Shown here: positions 23,283 through 34,733 of the stretch, one piece after another | How the letters are laid out: every line of letters starts with the position of its first letter | Position numbering within the stretch: position 1 is the first letter of the stretch | Assembly (NCBI GenBank): GCA_003586115.2 | Contig: QVOM02000072.1 | Span: 896,361 to 960,360, forward strand | Direction of reading: 5' to 3' | Source: Salvator merianae | Lineage: Eukaryota > Chordata > Lepidosauria > Squamata > Teiidae | Length of the DNA stretch: 64,000 bases | Made by a program: the position numbers and the translations under genes | The notes under the pieces: model-generated | Seen by the model: only the letters and a program-made list of their open reading frames with translations | Told to the model about the DNA's origin: nothing | Databases searched by the model: none

Positions 23283-23744
23283 GGCCGTGATCTGAACTAG
23301 TGAGTCTGGACCAGCAAGACTGACTAGAGTTGTTTGGAGCAACACAGTCTGCATGATGATGCTGGTCCAGACCAGGCCCTGTACTGGCCCTGAAGCTTTG
23401 CATGAGCTTTGGCGTTGGCCTCCAGCGACTCTGATGGCTAGGAATGAAAGTTAGTAGCCTTGGAGCCCCCTGGGGGATCTATTTTGGTGGCATGCTTTGG
23501 TGTGCCAACAAAATGGGTCCTCGTAGTCTGGAAAATGGAGGTGTGCCTTGTACACACACCCATGCTCAGGACTGGTTTCAGTTAGTGTGCTAGTGGACCT
23601 GTTAATCAGATTAACTATAAATCCAGATTGGGGGGTCTCCTGATTTGGATTAACTCATCCTGTGTGGACAGAGCATACAAGTGTTGGGTGAGCATGTCTG
23701 ATCAGAAGAGGCCCTGAAGCTGATTGATACGTGCAGAAAGGCCC
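23283..23744 (-). mobile_element. Harbinger-like MITE inserted in CR1
   Basis: Reverse-oriented copy: its right side ends gtgcagaaaggccc, the complement of the family left terminus. The body has 'tttggtggcatgctttggtg' and 'accaaaatggg'-type blocks. The 5' side (gggccgtgatctgaactag) is degenerate. It separates the CR1 linker region from the CR1 endonuclease. Confidence 0.7.
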
Positions 23745-24340
23745 TCAATGACATCTTGTACCAGATCCATTTCCCTGGTTGGTTCCACAGCCATCTCCTC
23801 TAAGGAACAATCATGTAGTATCACTAGAAATTTTACCTCTCTCATGAGTTGAACAAGGTTTTGCCCAGTCTATGTGAGGGTAGTTGAAGTCCCCTATAAC
23901 TATCCTTTCTGTTTCAGATACCCCCTCGACCTTGTTTTCCAAATGCTGATCTTCTTTGGGATTTTGGTTAGAAGGGCGGTAGCATGTCCCTAACATTGCT
24001 TTCTCACCTGGTATTCTCATCCACAGTGCATCTGTTGATGGGTCTGATTCACTTAGACATTCTAGTTCATTGGATTTTATTTCTTTTTTAATGTACAAGG
24101 CCAAACAACCTCCAATTCACCCTTTTTATAGAGTTTGTAACCTGGGATAACCGTATTCCATTGGTTTTAATCTGTTCACCAGGCTTCAGTTATGCCACTA
24201 ATATAAATTTTTTTATCCATCTCCAAGCACTCCAGCTCTCCTGTTTTGGCTCAGAGACTTCTGGTATTTGTATGCACTCCTCTGGTTAAAGTTCAGTCCT
24301 ATAAAACCATATGCATTCTCATAAAGCCTTAGACTATACT
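23745..24340 (-). mobile_element. CR1 LINE endonuclease-domain remnant (antisense)
   Basis: A minus-strand frame at 24104-23811 (97 codons) reads MALYIKKEIKSNELE ... CYRPSNQNPKEDQHLE ... RIVIGDFNYPHIDWA. The CYRPxxQ and GDFNxPxIDW blocks are apurinic endonuclease motifs of CR1/L2-type LINEs. Upstream text on the minus strand (IYISGITEAW) gives the ITEtW motif. No frame is intact across the domain. Confidence 0.85.
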
Positions 24341-27300
24341 GGTAGAATTCATTAATTGTTAAGACTAGATGAAATTCTGAACATCAGGTCCTTAAGTAGT
24401 CAGCTTCTTACTTCAGCAAACCATCTTGAGCTGTCTTGGCAGTGATATAGTTGCAATATAGCCATTTTAACTCCTCACCCAAAGTAATATCACTCTGAAG
24501 AATTGTGGGAAATATCATGGAGGGTGCACACATACAGCTGCTTAGTGTGAGGAGCCCAGCAAAGATGTCAGAGAGGCGATACTGAAGCACTGGAAGTGGC
24601 AGATTTGCTAGTTATGATGTAATGTTTCAGTGGAAAACAACCAAGACATGGACTTCTCCTGCATTGTCCTGAATTTCTCACATTTCTCACTGTGGCAGTG
24701 CAGCAAAGATCCACATAGTTAGGACTTCCCCATCCCTAATATCCCCAAGCAGCGATGTAAGCCTTCCAATCAGACTTAACTGAAATGTTTCTTAGAAATA
24801 CTCTGGTGCCCTTAAGATTATATAATTTGTTTCTTTTCCCAGTAGATTGTAAATGTAACTTTTAAAAAGTATCTCTTTTTGATATTTTGTGGCTCAGTGG
24901 GTTCAGAAGGTGTTTACTTGAGACGTCTAAGGGGAAAAATAATAATAAAACAATTGCAATCTTAATGATGCTCTATTGCATAGAAATATTTGGTTAAAAA
25001 TAAAAGCATCTTGCTTAATATTGTATAAATGCTCTGGAATCTTCTTTTGTTTTTGCTAATCCCAAAGGCGTAATTAATTACCACTGCTTTTAAGTTTTGC
25101 TTCCACTTGCAGTCAAAAACTAAATATTATCTTTAATGTTGATTTGCACTCCATCATTTCAACTAATATTCTGTTTTCAGGTTTGGATTTATATAGAAAT
25201 TACAATACTAAAGATGTTAATAATTTACGTTAAATAATCATAACTATTCTTGATTAACTGTTGAAAAATTATGTTTTTGTTTTTATTTTTCCCCTTGTTT
25301 ATGAATAAGTGACATATGTGTATTCTATTAGAGACTTGTTAATGGATGATAATCACCTAAAATAACATAAATTGAAATGTGTAACGTGTTTAATGTTATA
25401 TTTACAATTAGCATTTATTTATTGTGTCTGATTTACAGAATGGAAATATTCTTATGGATAAATTAATTACGGGATTTTTTTTTCCTTTTGAAAAACCTTT
25501 CACTTATTTTAAGAATTTGTAGGAAAGTGCTAGCTTCAGATTTGGGATATTACCCCAGGCATCAGCATTTTCAGTAGAAAGTCCTGTTAGGTTACAGAAG
25601 GAATAAAGGATACTGGTTGAAGAATTCTTCACAATCCCTTTGTTTAAAGGCTTGAATAAAATCTTTGGATTGACTATTAGGTTGCTTATTCTTTTGGAGT
25701 AAGAATGCAAATGTAATCTGTTAAGATATTAAGTTCCCATGAAACATGCCCACAACAGTTATTATAATGTTTATTTCACCCTATTTGGGAGGATGTATTG
25801 GCCTGTGGGTTATAGCACTGCTCTTGAGCATTGGGCAAAGAGCCAGATATGCCTCTCAAGTTAACCACCTCAAAGGCTTGTTGTGATAATGAGATGTGAG
25901 TGGAGACAGATTGCATATACTTTTCTTGGTCTAACAGTAAGTAAAGGTGTGCACAGAACAGATTTTGAGTTTCGTTCAGGTCCAGAACAACAAAACTAAA
26001 TGAAACCTTTGGGCACAGATCACCTGGCTATTTTTCATAGAACCCCTGCACTATAAGTGATAAGGAGCAAACGATCTCAGGCTGGGTTTGCACTTACCTT
26101 TTTGGAATGGCCTGCGAAGACCATTCCAGGCCAGTGCATAACAGGAGTGGTTGGGACCTTTTGCATACTGAGCACAGAAATAGGCTCCGCTCCTGTCCTG
26201 CTTCTCTAGCAATGAAAACAGGAAGCCTTCCTGTTGTGTTCCTGGTCTTGCCATGCCACGATTGGGTGATAGGACGTCGCATCCAGTGCACAAGGGCAGG
26301 GTGCAACTTGTCAGTCGGGTGGACCCAGAAGCGGTGCAAAAGCATCACTCCTGAAAAGTTCCCAGTGTACAGGGCAGCTTGTGGACAAAATTTAAGCTGT
26401 CCACAGCAGGTGAGCCTCAGGAACAGCTCAGGGTGCCTCAGGGGCAGCTGAGCAGATCTGATTTTGCAGACACAATTTTTTAAAAGTGAGTGGGTCTTAA
26501 AATGCTTTTAAAACAACTTAGCTGTGTTCTTCAGGGACTCTCAAGTGAGTTGGGTAGCAGGGCATAATGGATACTGTTAATCACCCAAACCGCAAAATAA
26601 TTGGAAGGTTATTAAAATATTTTTTAAAGCTTTTCCCCAACCCATTGGATCCCATAAGGGGTTGGGGACAGACTTTTACATTCATTTCAAATCTGTCAGT
26701 GATTCAGTTCTTCTGTGGATCGGATGGCAGGTGGCATTCTTTTTACCCTACCACCCAGCCCACTTGCAAATCCCTGGAGGACACAGCTACATTCTTCTAA
26801 AAGTATTTTAAGATCCACTGTAAAAAAAAAAAAAAAAAAAAATGTGCCTGCAAAATCACCATAGGTTCCTATGACAGTTTTGAGGGCACTGTAAACATCC
26901 TCAAAAAATACCTTTGTAAACTGAGTTCCTGCCTGCCTCTCAGCTGCTAGCCAATCTGAATACAATTCCTGTAAACCAATGGGGTGGGAAATGTGCAGGA
27001 AGGTTCCAGAACAGAACAAATCCAATATTCCAATGAACAGCTCCATTCTAAGTTCAAGACACACTGGTTTGGAACTTTTCCCATACTTCTAAAAGTGAGC
27101 TGTACAGCAAGCTATAAGAAATAAAGGAAGTGAGGTTGAAATGGTCTCCTAAAACAGGCGGTGGTACTGAAAATGCAGTGATGCAGGAAGTGTGAGGTCT
27201 GTGCTGTGGGAAGCAGTGGCCCCTGGAACACTTTACTGTGGATTCCTGGGAGCAGCTGAGACCCCAGCTGGAACTACTTATTGAATGGGGATGTCAAGGA

Positions 27301-28010
27301 GAGACTTCTGATTGGCATATTGCTGCTACTTCCTGCCCTCTTGGTCTCAGTGCTCATGCCTCTGCTGCTGATAGTAAGCAAAAAGTATAGGAAGCTGCAG
27401 AACCTGCCCTCAAGCTTATAAGCTAAAAGACGAGACTTGTAGGGGAAGAGAAGCGGAAGGAAAAAGCAGAGGAAAGAGTTTTACAGTGCCCAATAAAGTG
27501 GTGATTTGTAAATAGACATTTACATGCAACTCGAGGCTGTCTGATCTCTCCTTAGTTAGGATTTTAATGAGATGGAGATGATGCAATCTGCCAGAGGCTT
27601 TTCTCTCTCTCACTGTTCAGTGACAAAAGTCCATTTTCCTCTGCATCTAAGAGCAACTAATAGTTGAGAGCGTGGATTAGAACTGTGCATTGAAATCTTT
27701 TGTTGTTGCCCCACATAGCCCAGCTAAATTTGGTGCTGCTTGGAACTAGCAAGTTAAGGTTCTGTTTGTTTGCTACTTGTCTGTTAGGGGAAAAAAAAAC
27801 CAGATTCTTTTTGGTATGAGAGAAAAAGAGAAAAGACACACCGACAAACCTATAGGTGGATGACATACAGAAAATACCAAGGAGGGATAGCTTTTTCCAT
27901 TAAAGCCAACTGTGGAAAGAACTCCTAGTAAATCTTTCTAATGCCTACAAATGCATTTTTTTGTCAGGTGTTCTGAGTGATATAGTCAGTACCTTTTACA
28001 CACACAATTA
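24341..28010. other. Long stretch without recognised genes or repeats
   Basis: 3.7 kb. The part 24790-25740 is strongly AT-rich and repeat-free and could contain conserved non-coding DNA. The interval 26077-26480 starts with a MITE-like end (tttgcacttaccttttt), but no partner end was found. A poly-A run lies at 26821-26842. At 27302-27421 there is a short hydrophobic frame, noted as a finding. Nothing can be called a gene. Confidence 0.4.
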
Positions 28011-28448
28011 GCCTGTTCGCATTTACTCACTTAATCAGATGCTCACTAGTGAGGTATGTCTGCAGTTTGCAGACACCAAAGCAATCAGGAGGAGGCTACA
28101 GCTGCTCCTGATGGCTCCTAGCTGTGGAGCACAAAATCATGCTCCACGGCTGTACCAGGAGCAGCTGGACTGTTCCAGGTACACAGCATTTGCACCTACT
28201 TCCAGGTGTGAATGCTGTGCAGTGCAGGTGCAGCTGCATAGTCAATGGCACGTCCCCGGCCGCCATGGCTGGATGTTTCCCCAGCTGCTGTCATGGTACA
28301 GGCAGCCACCATTCGCATTGTGATTGCTGGAAGCCCATTGCCTAAATGTTCCAGCCTTCGGAGTACAGATGGTTGCTGCACTGCAAGGTCTGTTCCATCT
28401 TGGAATGTTCAGTTCCGAACATTCCAAGATGGTCAATGTGAAAAGGCT
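28011..28448. mobile_element. MITE with Harbinger-like termini, ~440 bp
   Basis: Termini GCCTGTTCGCATT and AATGTGAAAAGGCTC are inverted. Internal blocks (tgtggagcacaaaatcatgc, gctgctgtcatgg, atcttggaatgttcagttcc) recur in the element at 33948-34733. It contains an internal hairpin (catcttggaatgttc ... gaacattccaagatg). Overlapping open frames on both strands are produced by its GC-rich sequence. Confidence 0.7.
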
Positions 28449-29061
28449 CTCAGTCTGCACTTGCAATGCGCAGGGATCATCCAGTAGGAGGACCCGGGAA
28501 GCAAGCAGGCTGTAAGAATAACATCAGCTGCCAGAACCATTTCAACTGGGCATTGTTCTCTTTGGCCAAGTGTTCTGCCTATTTGAAAGTATAAAAAAAA
28601 AATTCCCTTGAGAACGTGAGGAAGTTCCTCCCTAAATGGGATGGAAAGAAGCTATAGTTGGGGTGTTTTGTTCATCTCATGAGGCTAACGGTTTCTCTTT
28701 GTCAGACAACTTTGTAGAATTCTGATGAATCTTGCTTTTGGGGACCCATGGCGCCATCTTTTATAGCTTTCATTCTATGGGGAGGTCTCCTTTGAGCCAT
28801 TGCAGTCAGAAATAGATAGTTTTCTTAATCTGAACTGGAGGTAGGCATGGAGAAAGATTCCTTTAGTTTGCATGAGCAGCGTATCTTATGATATGTTTTA
28901 AAAAGGAGGAAAGCTAATGCTGTACTTTTCTCCAGCAACCCTCATGTTATCTTGTTATATTAGGACTTTTCTTACCTTGTTACTTTCACATGGTGTGTGT
29001 GTGTGTGTGAGTGAGTGATATAAAAATAAATAGAATTGCACAAAGTTCCATTTGTAGTAAA
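28449..29061. other. No recognised feature; (GT)n at 28992-29009
   Basis: Contains a short GT dinucleotide run and otherwise unassigned DNA. Confidence 0.5.
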
Positions 29062-29320
29062 AAAAAAACTTGATCGGTTTGCGTTCGAAACTGTTCGCAT
29101 CGAACCATATACGTGGTTATTTGGATATCCAAAAATTCAGTCAAACTGAACCGATCCCCAACTCATGAACACGGATGATTCAGTCAAACAGTTTGTGTTC
29201 TCTGTGTATTTGTCCTTGAAAAAGGCTTTTTTTTCAATGGAAAAAATGATATTTTTTGTTTTCGAACAAGTTCAAAATTGAATTTGAACAGCTGTTTGAT
29301 TTCTGTTCTTGGCACCATAA
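29062..29320. mobile_element. MITE, 'cacatccct' family, diverged
   Basis: Shares the core ttgtccttgaaaaaggc then ttttttttcaatggaaaaa and 'gaacaagttcaaaattgaat' with the complete copy at 16652-16991. The right terminus is lost. Confidence 0.55.
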
Positions 29321-30410
29321 GCCACAGAGTACTATCTGCAGCTGTGTAGATGGGGGTCTGCGTTGCAGCTAGCAGCGACCAGCTGTACATTGGGCTTATA
29401 GGCCAGGGTGGGTAGCTTGACCTGGAAGCTTCCCTTTGATCTCCTCAAAGCACATTTGATCCACTGGGGATCAAGTTGCAGTTCTCAAAGATCAAAGGGA
29501 GGTTTGTACTTTCCTTTCATACCAGGGAACTTTTGTTCTTGCTGCCTATAGTGTCCTCAGATATATGAATACTGTATTTCAGAATGTGGTTTGTTGCAGT
29601 TTTATTTTTCTCAGAATGATTTCACCCTATATTTACAGTCTAATCATATGTAGAAAAGTCTTTGGAGGGCAAAAGAATTTGTTGCCTAGGAATTAGCTTT
29701 GTCTTAATGCAAGTACAGAAAGCACAGTATGGGGAATTTTCATATTAATCCCTGTCTCTGCCCATGCTGAGAACCTTGTCATTACCATTTTTCAGGCAAT
29801 ATGTCTTTGGCCTTTGCATAAGAGACAGGCAAGTTACTCACTTCCTTCTGAGAAGACATCTAAACTAAGTGGAAGTCAGCATAGAAGTAATAGTATTAGA
29901 TGCGGCTGCCATCAAAGACTTTCTGCTTCTTGTCTTGGATGGATGATAGTATAATAATCTCTGCTGCCTGCATGTGTAAAGATTTCTCTTTGATCAGACA
30001 CTTGAGGCAGATAGGGAGGCTACAAAGCAGTTATTTGATGGGGGGTGAACTAAGAACCATGCCAAGAAACAGAGACTACAGCAGTCATGTTGCTGCTAGA
30101 TAGCTTATATGGTTGCATCTTGTACACAAGAGTAGTTGAGGTTGGAGTCAAAGGGCAAAGTGGTTCTGTTGTTGGACCAGCATGTGTACATGTTGAATTG
30201 GGATCAATCCAGAACTAAAGTGGATTGCCATGGAAAAATGGGACTGCAAGTATGCTCTCTGAAGTGCCTCAGGCTGGTGCTGGCGTCCTGTCACAACCCA
30301 GAAGCCTTCAGAAATAACGGCTTTTCCTCCAGACAGTGGCTGCATCCACATGCAGTAAAATAAAAGCAGCTCAAAGTGACTTGGAGTTGATAGCTGCCAC
30401 ATGCTAGTTT
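29321..30410. other. No recognised feature
   Basis: Only chance frames. The last ~80 bp may be the left flank of the hairpin repeat at 30411. Confidence 0.45.
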
Positions 30411-30490
30411 TCTCATTCCACCTCTAATTCACTTTAAAGGTCAGAAATTATGCTTTCAGGACTTTAATGTGAATTAGAGGTAGAATGAGA
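30411..30490. repeat. Fold-back MITE core (hairpin)
   Basis: Arms tctcattccacctctaattc and gaattagaggtagaatgaga are inverted copies with two mismatches, extended by ttta steps toward the loop. The same arm core occurs at 11974-12028. Confidence 0.75.
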
Positions 30491-30520
30491 CCCTTAGCCG
30501 CCACACGCTATCATCTCTAA

Positions 30521-30682
30521 GGACCTATTCAGCCCAATTTCAGTGTGAGAGAACCCATCAAGGGACAAGCTGCTTTCTTTTGACATTATCTAACTCGAAT
30601 CCACCTCTGAGTTAGATAATGAGGAAAGAAAATGGTTCATCACTTTGCTGTTGGGTTCTCAGATTAAGGTGTAGATGGGTCC
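30521..30682. mobile_element. Small fold-back MITE with TAA target duplication
   Basis: The 162-bp element starts GGACCTATTCAGCC and ends gtagatgggtcc, with TAA on both sides (30518-30520, 30683-30685). An internal palindrome (cattatctaactcg ... gagttagataatg) forms a stem. The three-base TAA duplication is the PIF/Harbinger signature. A diverged sister is at 43215-43381. Confidence 0.75.
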
Positions 30683-31191
30683 TAAACTGCTTTGGGGCTG
30701 CTTTTTTCAGTGCATGCCAATGTAGTGAGTATGGCTGCACAAATGAATCTTTTCTCCCAAGCTCACCGTGGACACAGGAGGGTTATTTTGTGATCAACAG
30801 ATCCATCTTTCAGTTACAGAAATTTATTTTGGCAGAATTCTTCAGTTGCATAACTAGGATAGGATGTGTAAGGCATCACCTTCTTCTGTGCACGCTGGAA
30901 AAAAGATTGGACATTGGATGTCCTTTGGCTTCTATCATGTGTTCATACATTCACTCCTGTCAAATCAACTTTGCAGTTAGTTTCTATGACTTTTGAAACC
31001 ACCTCAGCTAATACAAATGGGAGGATAATTGGGTCATTTTGGGGCTGTGTCTATCAACTTTTTTGGCAGTTCATTACAGAAAAAAAACCCTACGGAAATG
31101 CTGAGATCTTTTACCTTTTTAAAAGTTTACAAGTTATACAAAAAAAATATCCTATGTAGCTGCTAACCTCTGCTGGTTATTTTGAAACTTA

Positions 31192-31847
31192 GGGCCATTC
31201 TGCACTTGCCTGGTATACCAGAATAAGCTGCTTGGCTAGTACACTTCTCCTGCCCAGGACTAGCATCATTCTAGTCCAGAACAATCCTAAGGGGCTCCAG
31301 TCCCGGTTTGGCAGTGGACCTGTTTGAAAAGGTCTGCAAGCATACTAACGCCAGCCGTTCTGGTCCGAGCGTCAATGCTTCGGCACCTAGTCTGAAAATT
31401 CCATAGCCCCATCTTCAAAGCTTGCATAAGCTTGCATAAGCTTTGAAGATAAGTTCTGAAACTTACATAAGCTTCAGAGATAATCTCCAAAGCTTGTGTA
31501 AGCTTTAAAGATGGGGCTGCAGTGTTTTCCACGGTTCCTTATGCAAGCTTTGAAGATCATCTTCAAAACTTTGGCACGGAAGTAGTTCAGCCCCACCCTT
31601 GCGCACCGGATGGGATGTTGGAGCAACAGGGACATGCACCAATCTCAGGGAAGTATGGGTGGTGCTTATGGTGGAATTACACTGTGCCTGGAACAGAACA
31701 GGGAAGGTGCATCCTCATTGCTGCCTACATTGGACTGAAACAATGGCGTTCCAGCCCTAGCAATGCGGATCGGCACCTGCTGGGCTTGAACCGGGGCAGG
31801 CTGGAGCGGACTAAACTGCTCCAAGGGAGGTCAGTGCAGAAACGGCT
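31192..31847. mobile_element. Harbinger-like MITE, 656 bp, TTA target duplication
   Basis: Termini GGGCCATTCTGCACTTGCC and ggtcagtgcagaaacggct, flanked by TTA (31189-31191 and 31848-31850). The body resembles the copies at 37782 and 62545 (gaacaatcctaaggggctcc, cctgtttgaaaaggtctgca). It contains a cluster of AAGCTT-centred palindromes at 31410-31565. Confidence 0.85.
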
Positions 31848-33096
31848 TTACTCTGTGTTAGTTTAAGTGACATGGACAATAAGTGATCTTTGGCCTCTGG
31901 TCACAGATCAATTTAAACATTATCCTGTGTAACCACATCTGGAATATCTGAGCAGCCTATGGAAAATAGCTGTATATCGGGTCATGCTGTGAATTGTAAG
32001 GAATGATTGAGTAATTAGATTGGGACTGTGTTTGGAGTTTGGACGTTATAAAAGGGGCAACTTGGAGGTGCCTCAAAAGACAGTGTGTGGCCCTTGTGTT
32101 CTTAAATCGTCTCTAATGTCTCTTTCCCAGCACAGAATGTTCATGGGGGGGAGGGGCAGACTGGTGTGTGAAGAATCCCATAACTAAGCCATCTCTGAGC
32201 CTCCTCAGGGATGCTTTTTTTTCTCTGTCTGATCAAGCCTGGGTAACAGGCTCCAAGGTGGCCAGTGTGCAGAGAGATACTTGCTTATTATTATCACTTC
32301 AGACAGGGAGAGAAGACTTTCTAATAATCTGCTGATTTTAAAGCTCCAGAGATGGTTTATGCTGCCTCTCTCTACTAGTTGGGAGAATCTACAGCTGGCT
32401 GAGAATTAATTCAGCCAGATGAGGAGTTTGACAAGGAGTCATTTATCATGGATAAAGGCTTTTGTTTCCTTCCTTGAGTATCCTAATTGCCTGAGCAATT
32501 TGTCTCTGTATAATGAGGAATGGATGACACAACCTGACTGAAGCAAGCCTGAGTCATTTCCTGTTGGCCTCCTCAGTGCAAGGAATCTCAGAAGTGACAG
32601 AAAGGTGCTTTTAAGAAAGACTCAAGGGGATCAGAGGGTTCCCCATGTTATCCCTCATCTTCTATATACTTTTCCTTGTGTGTTCGCCTGTCGTTTTTAT
32701 GAATCGTATTTTGAAATGCTGTCTTTATGACTAAATGAGGTGCTAGGCCTGTTTATAAAGCCAGACACTGGCTTCAATTTTTGCCCTTTGTCACCTCGGA
32801 CCTCACAGCCTCCGAGCTTTCACGTTTGCCCACTTCTCATCCCAATAGCCTCTAAACCTTCCATTCCCCTTCTTTACTACCCCCAACCTTCTAGCTGCTA
32901 TTTTACATCTCCTCCTCTCTCCCAGCATACAAACCTCCATGTTTTGCTTCTCCATACTGGAAACATGCCCAGTGGAGGGCCTCCAGTGACATGACAGGCA
33001 AGGATCTTATAGTATGTGCATATAAAAAGTAAATGTATACATCTTTTCAATGTCTCTTCATCATTTTCCCTGCTGGACTACATTCTGCTGAATTAT
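31848..33096. other. No recognised feature
   Basis: About 1.2 kb of unassigned DNA. The frame at 32740-32994 is proline-rich by chance composition. Confidence 0.45.
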
Positions 33097-33459
33097 GGGG
33101 CCTGTTCGCAGCTTCCAGATGCTCACCGGACAGACCCATCTGCACCCTGTCACTGCCACAGCATCCAGGAACGTCTACAGCCACTCCTGGACACTACTAA
33201 CTTTGGACAGTGGATGGCTTCCAGTCGGCAGCATTCACACACTGCAAATGGGCGGGGCAGTGTGGCTGCAGCTGCACAGTTGTGCATTGCATCCCAATGG
33301 CAATGGCATGATGTTGCATTGACCTGCTGTCCACACTGCAAGTGCTGGTGGTCTGGTTCAGACCATTACCAGCCCCTGAAATGCAGATAGCCGTCTCCTT
33401 ACCTGATCCCTTCTAGCCTGATCCCATACCATACCAGGCTGTAAAGTGTGAACAGCCCC
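33097..33459. mobile_element. MITE with Harbinger-like termini, ~360 bp
   Basis: Termini GGGGCCTGTTCGCAGCTT and aaagtgtgaacagcccc are inverted. Internal words (gtggctgcagctgcacagtt, cagcatccaggaacg) are shared with the copy at 28011. Confidence 0.7.
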
Positions 33460-33947
33460 TTGTTCTTAATGCTCTTGTCCTGAAGCCATCCAAAACTCTC
33501 TGGCTCTGTATTGGAGTTCACAATACAGGCATTTTAAGTGTATGTTGAACTACAATAGGTTGCAAAATATCTGTTAGAAGGGTTGCAAGATAAGAAACTT
33601 TGCTAAGAATGTAGTCTGATCTGTAACAAGTAACTCAAGGCCAGTGTTGAGCAGTCTGTGCAACATAGCCAAACCTGCTGGAGGGGAGACAGAATTTGGG
33701 GCCCACAGCCACTTCCTGGGATTCCAGGTCCTGGTATGTAGCCAAAAGCTACTGGATGGGATACTGTACTTTTATCCTTTTTAAAGTTATCCTGTGCCTG
33801 GGAGGACTATGCTCTCTGGAGGTGGTGGTGAGGGTGAAGTGGAACTGGTCACCTGAATGCAGACAGGCTTGCCCCGTCCCAGAACATTGCTACTGTGTGC
33901 CTGAGAGGTTTCTGCAATAGTAAAAAGGATTCATAGAAAGACTCTAT
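33460..33947. other. No recognised feature
   Basis: Unassigned DNA between two MITEs. Confidence 0.5.
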
Positions 33948-34047
33948 GGGCCTTTTTGCACTTTGCACTAGTGAGCATCAGGGACACTCACTAGCAAAGC
34001 GCTTCCACATTTTGTGAAGGCCCTTGTGACCGGAAGCAGCATATGTG
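33948..34047. mobile_element. MITE left part (split by a SINE), TAT target duplication
   Basis: Begins GGGCCTTTTTGCACTTTGC after TAT (33945-33947). It includes an inverted pair (agtgagcatc ... actcactag). It resumes after the SINE and ends gtgaacaggcct at 34733, followed by TAT (34734-34736). Confidence 0.75.
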
Positions 34048-34398
34048 GAGGCACCGTGGCGCAGAAGGCTAAGGCACTGATCTTTCAGTAGGAGGATCGG
34101 AGTTCAAGGCCCCTGTCTGCCGTGTAGAGGGGATGAGCGCCCTCTACTGGCCTCTAGTTCCAGCCAACCTAGCTGTTCGAAAGCAAGTAATTGCAAGTAG
34201 ATAAATAGGGAGCATCACATTGTGTGATGCGGAAGATAGACAGATGTAAGCCTTCGGGTGAAAAATAACCTTGTAAGCCGCTTTGAGTCAGCTTCGGCCG
34301 AGAAAAGCAGGGTATAAAAACCAAGTTCTTCTTCTTCTTCTTCTTCTTCTTCTTCTTCTTCTTCTTCTTCTTCTTCTTCTTCTTCTTCTTCTTCTTCT
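34048..34398 (+). mobile_element. tRNA-derived SINE with (TTC)24 tail
   Basis: A tRNA-like head with A box gtggcgcagaaggctaaggc (34056-34075) and B box ggagttcaaggcc (34099-34111) would give an internal RNA polymerase III promoter. The body text 'gctgttcgaaagca ... tgcaagtagataaatag' is familiar from squamate tRNA SINEs. The last unit, ccttgtaagccgctttgagt ... gggtataaaaa, resembles the 3' end of the L2-like LINE copies in this window, suggesting that LINE supplies its retrotransposition. It ends in 73 bp of TTC repeat. It sits inside a MITE; no clear target duplication was seen. Confidence 0.8.
34326..34398 (+). repeat. (TTC)n microsatellite, ~24 units
   Basis: An uninterrupted TTC array forming the SINE tail. 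On the other strand it is GAA, a purine tract able to form triplex DNA and prone to length change. Confidence 0.97.
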
Positions 34399-34733
34399 AT
34401 TGCTGCTCCCGATCACATATAGCTGTGGAGCACAAATTAATGCTCCACAGCTTTACCGGGAGCTGATAGCCAGCTCCTCGTAAACTGCATTTGCACCTGG
34501 AATACACAGCCACACTGTGTGCGGCAGCTGTGCTTGCACGATCATGTGTACTGCACAGTACTGCCAGTCGCCATGGCAGCGACTGTTTGCTTCCCGGCTG
34601 CTGTCATGGCGAAGATCGGGCACAGGACACCAGCATTCACACCTGCTGATGGTCATGGATACGGCCTGTGTGGTCAGTACCACCATGGAATGTTCACTGG
34701 TAAACATTCTATGGTGAATGCGTGAACAGGCCT
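34399..34733. mobile_element. MITE right part
   Basis: Resumes with 'tgctgctcccgatcacatat' and shares 'gtggagcacaaattaatgct' and 'gctgctgtcatgg' with the copy at 28011. It carries a terminal hairpin (ccatggaatgttcac ... aacattctatgg). Confidence 0.8.

Noticed and set aside
23811..24104. 97-codon minus-strand frame as a gene
   Set aside because: CYRP and GDFNYPHIDW motifs identify it as a CR1-type endonuclease remnant.
26077..26480. Another Harbinger-like MITE
   Set aside because: Only a left-end-like word (tttgcacttacc) is present, with no inverted partner or shared body blocks.
34048..34120. tRNA-like sequence with A and B boxes
   Set aside because: It lacks a cloverleaf and is fused to a SINE body with a simple-repeat tail, so it is the head of a SINE and not a tRNA gene.
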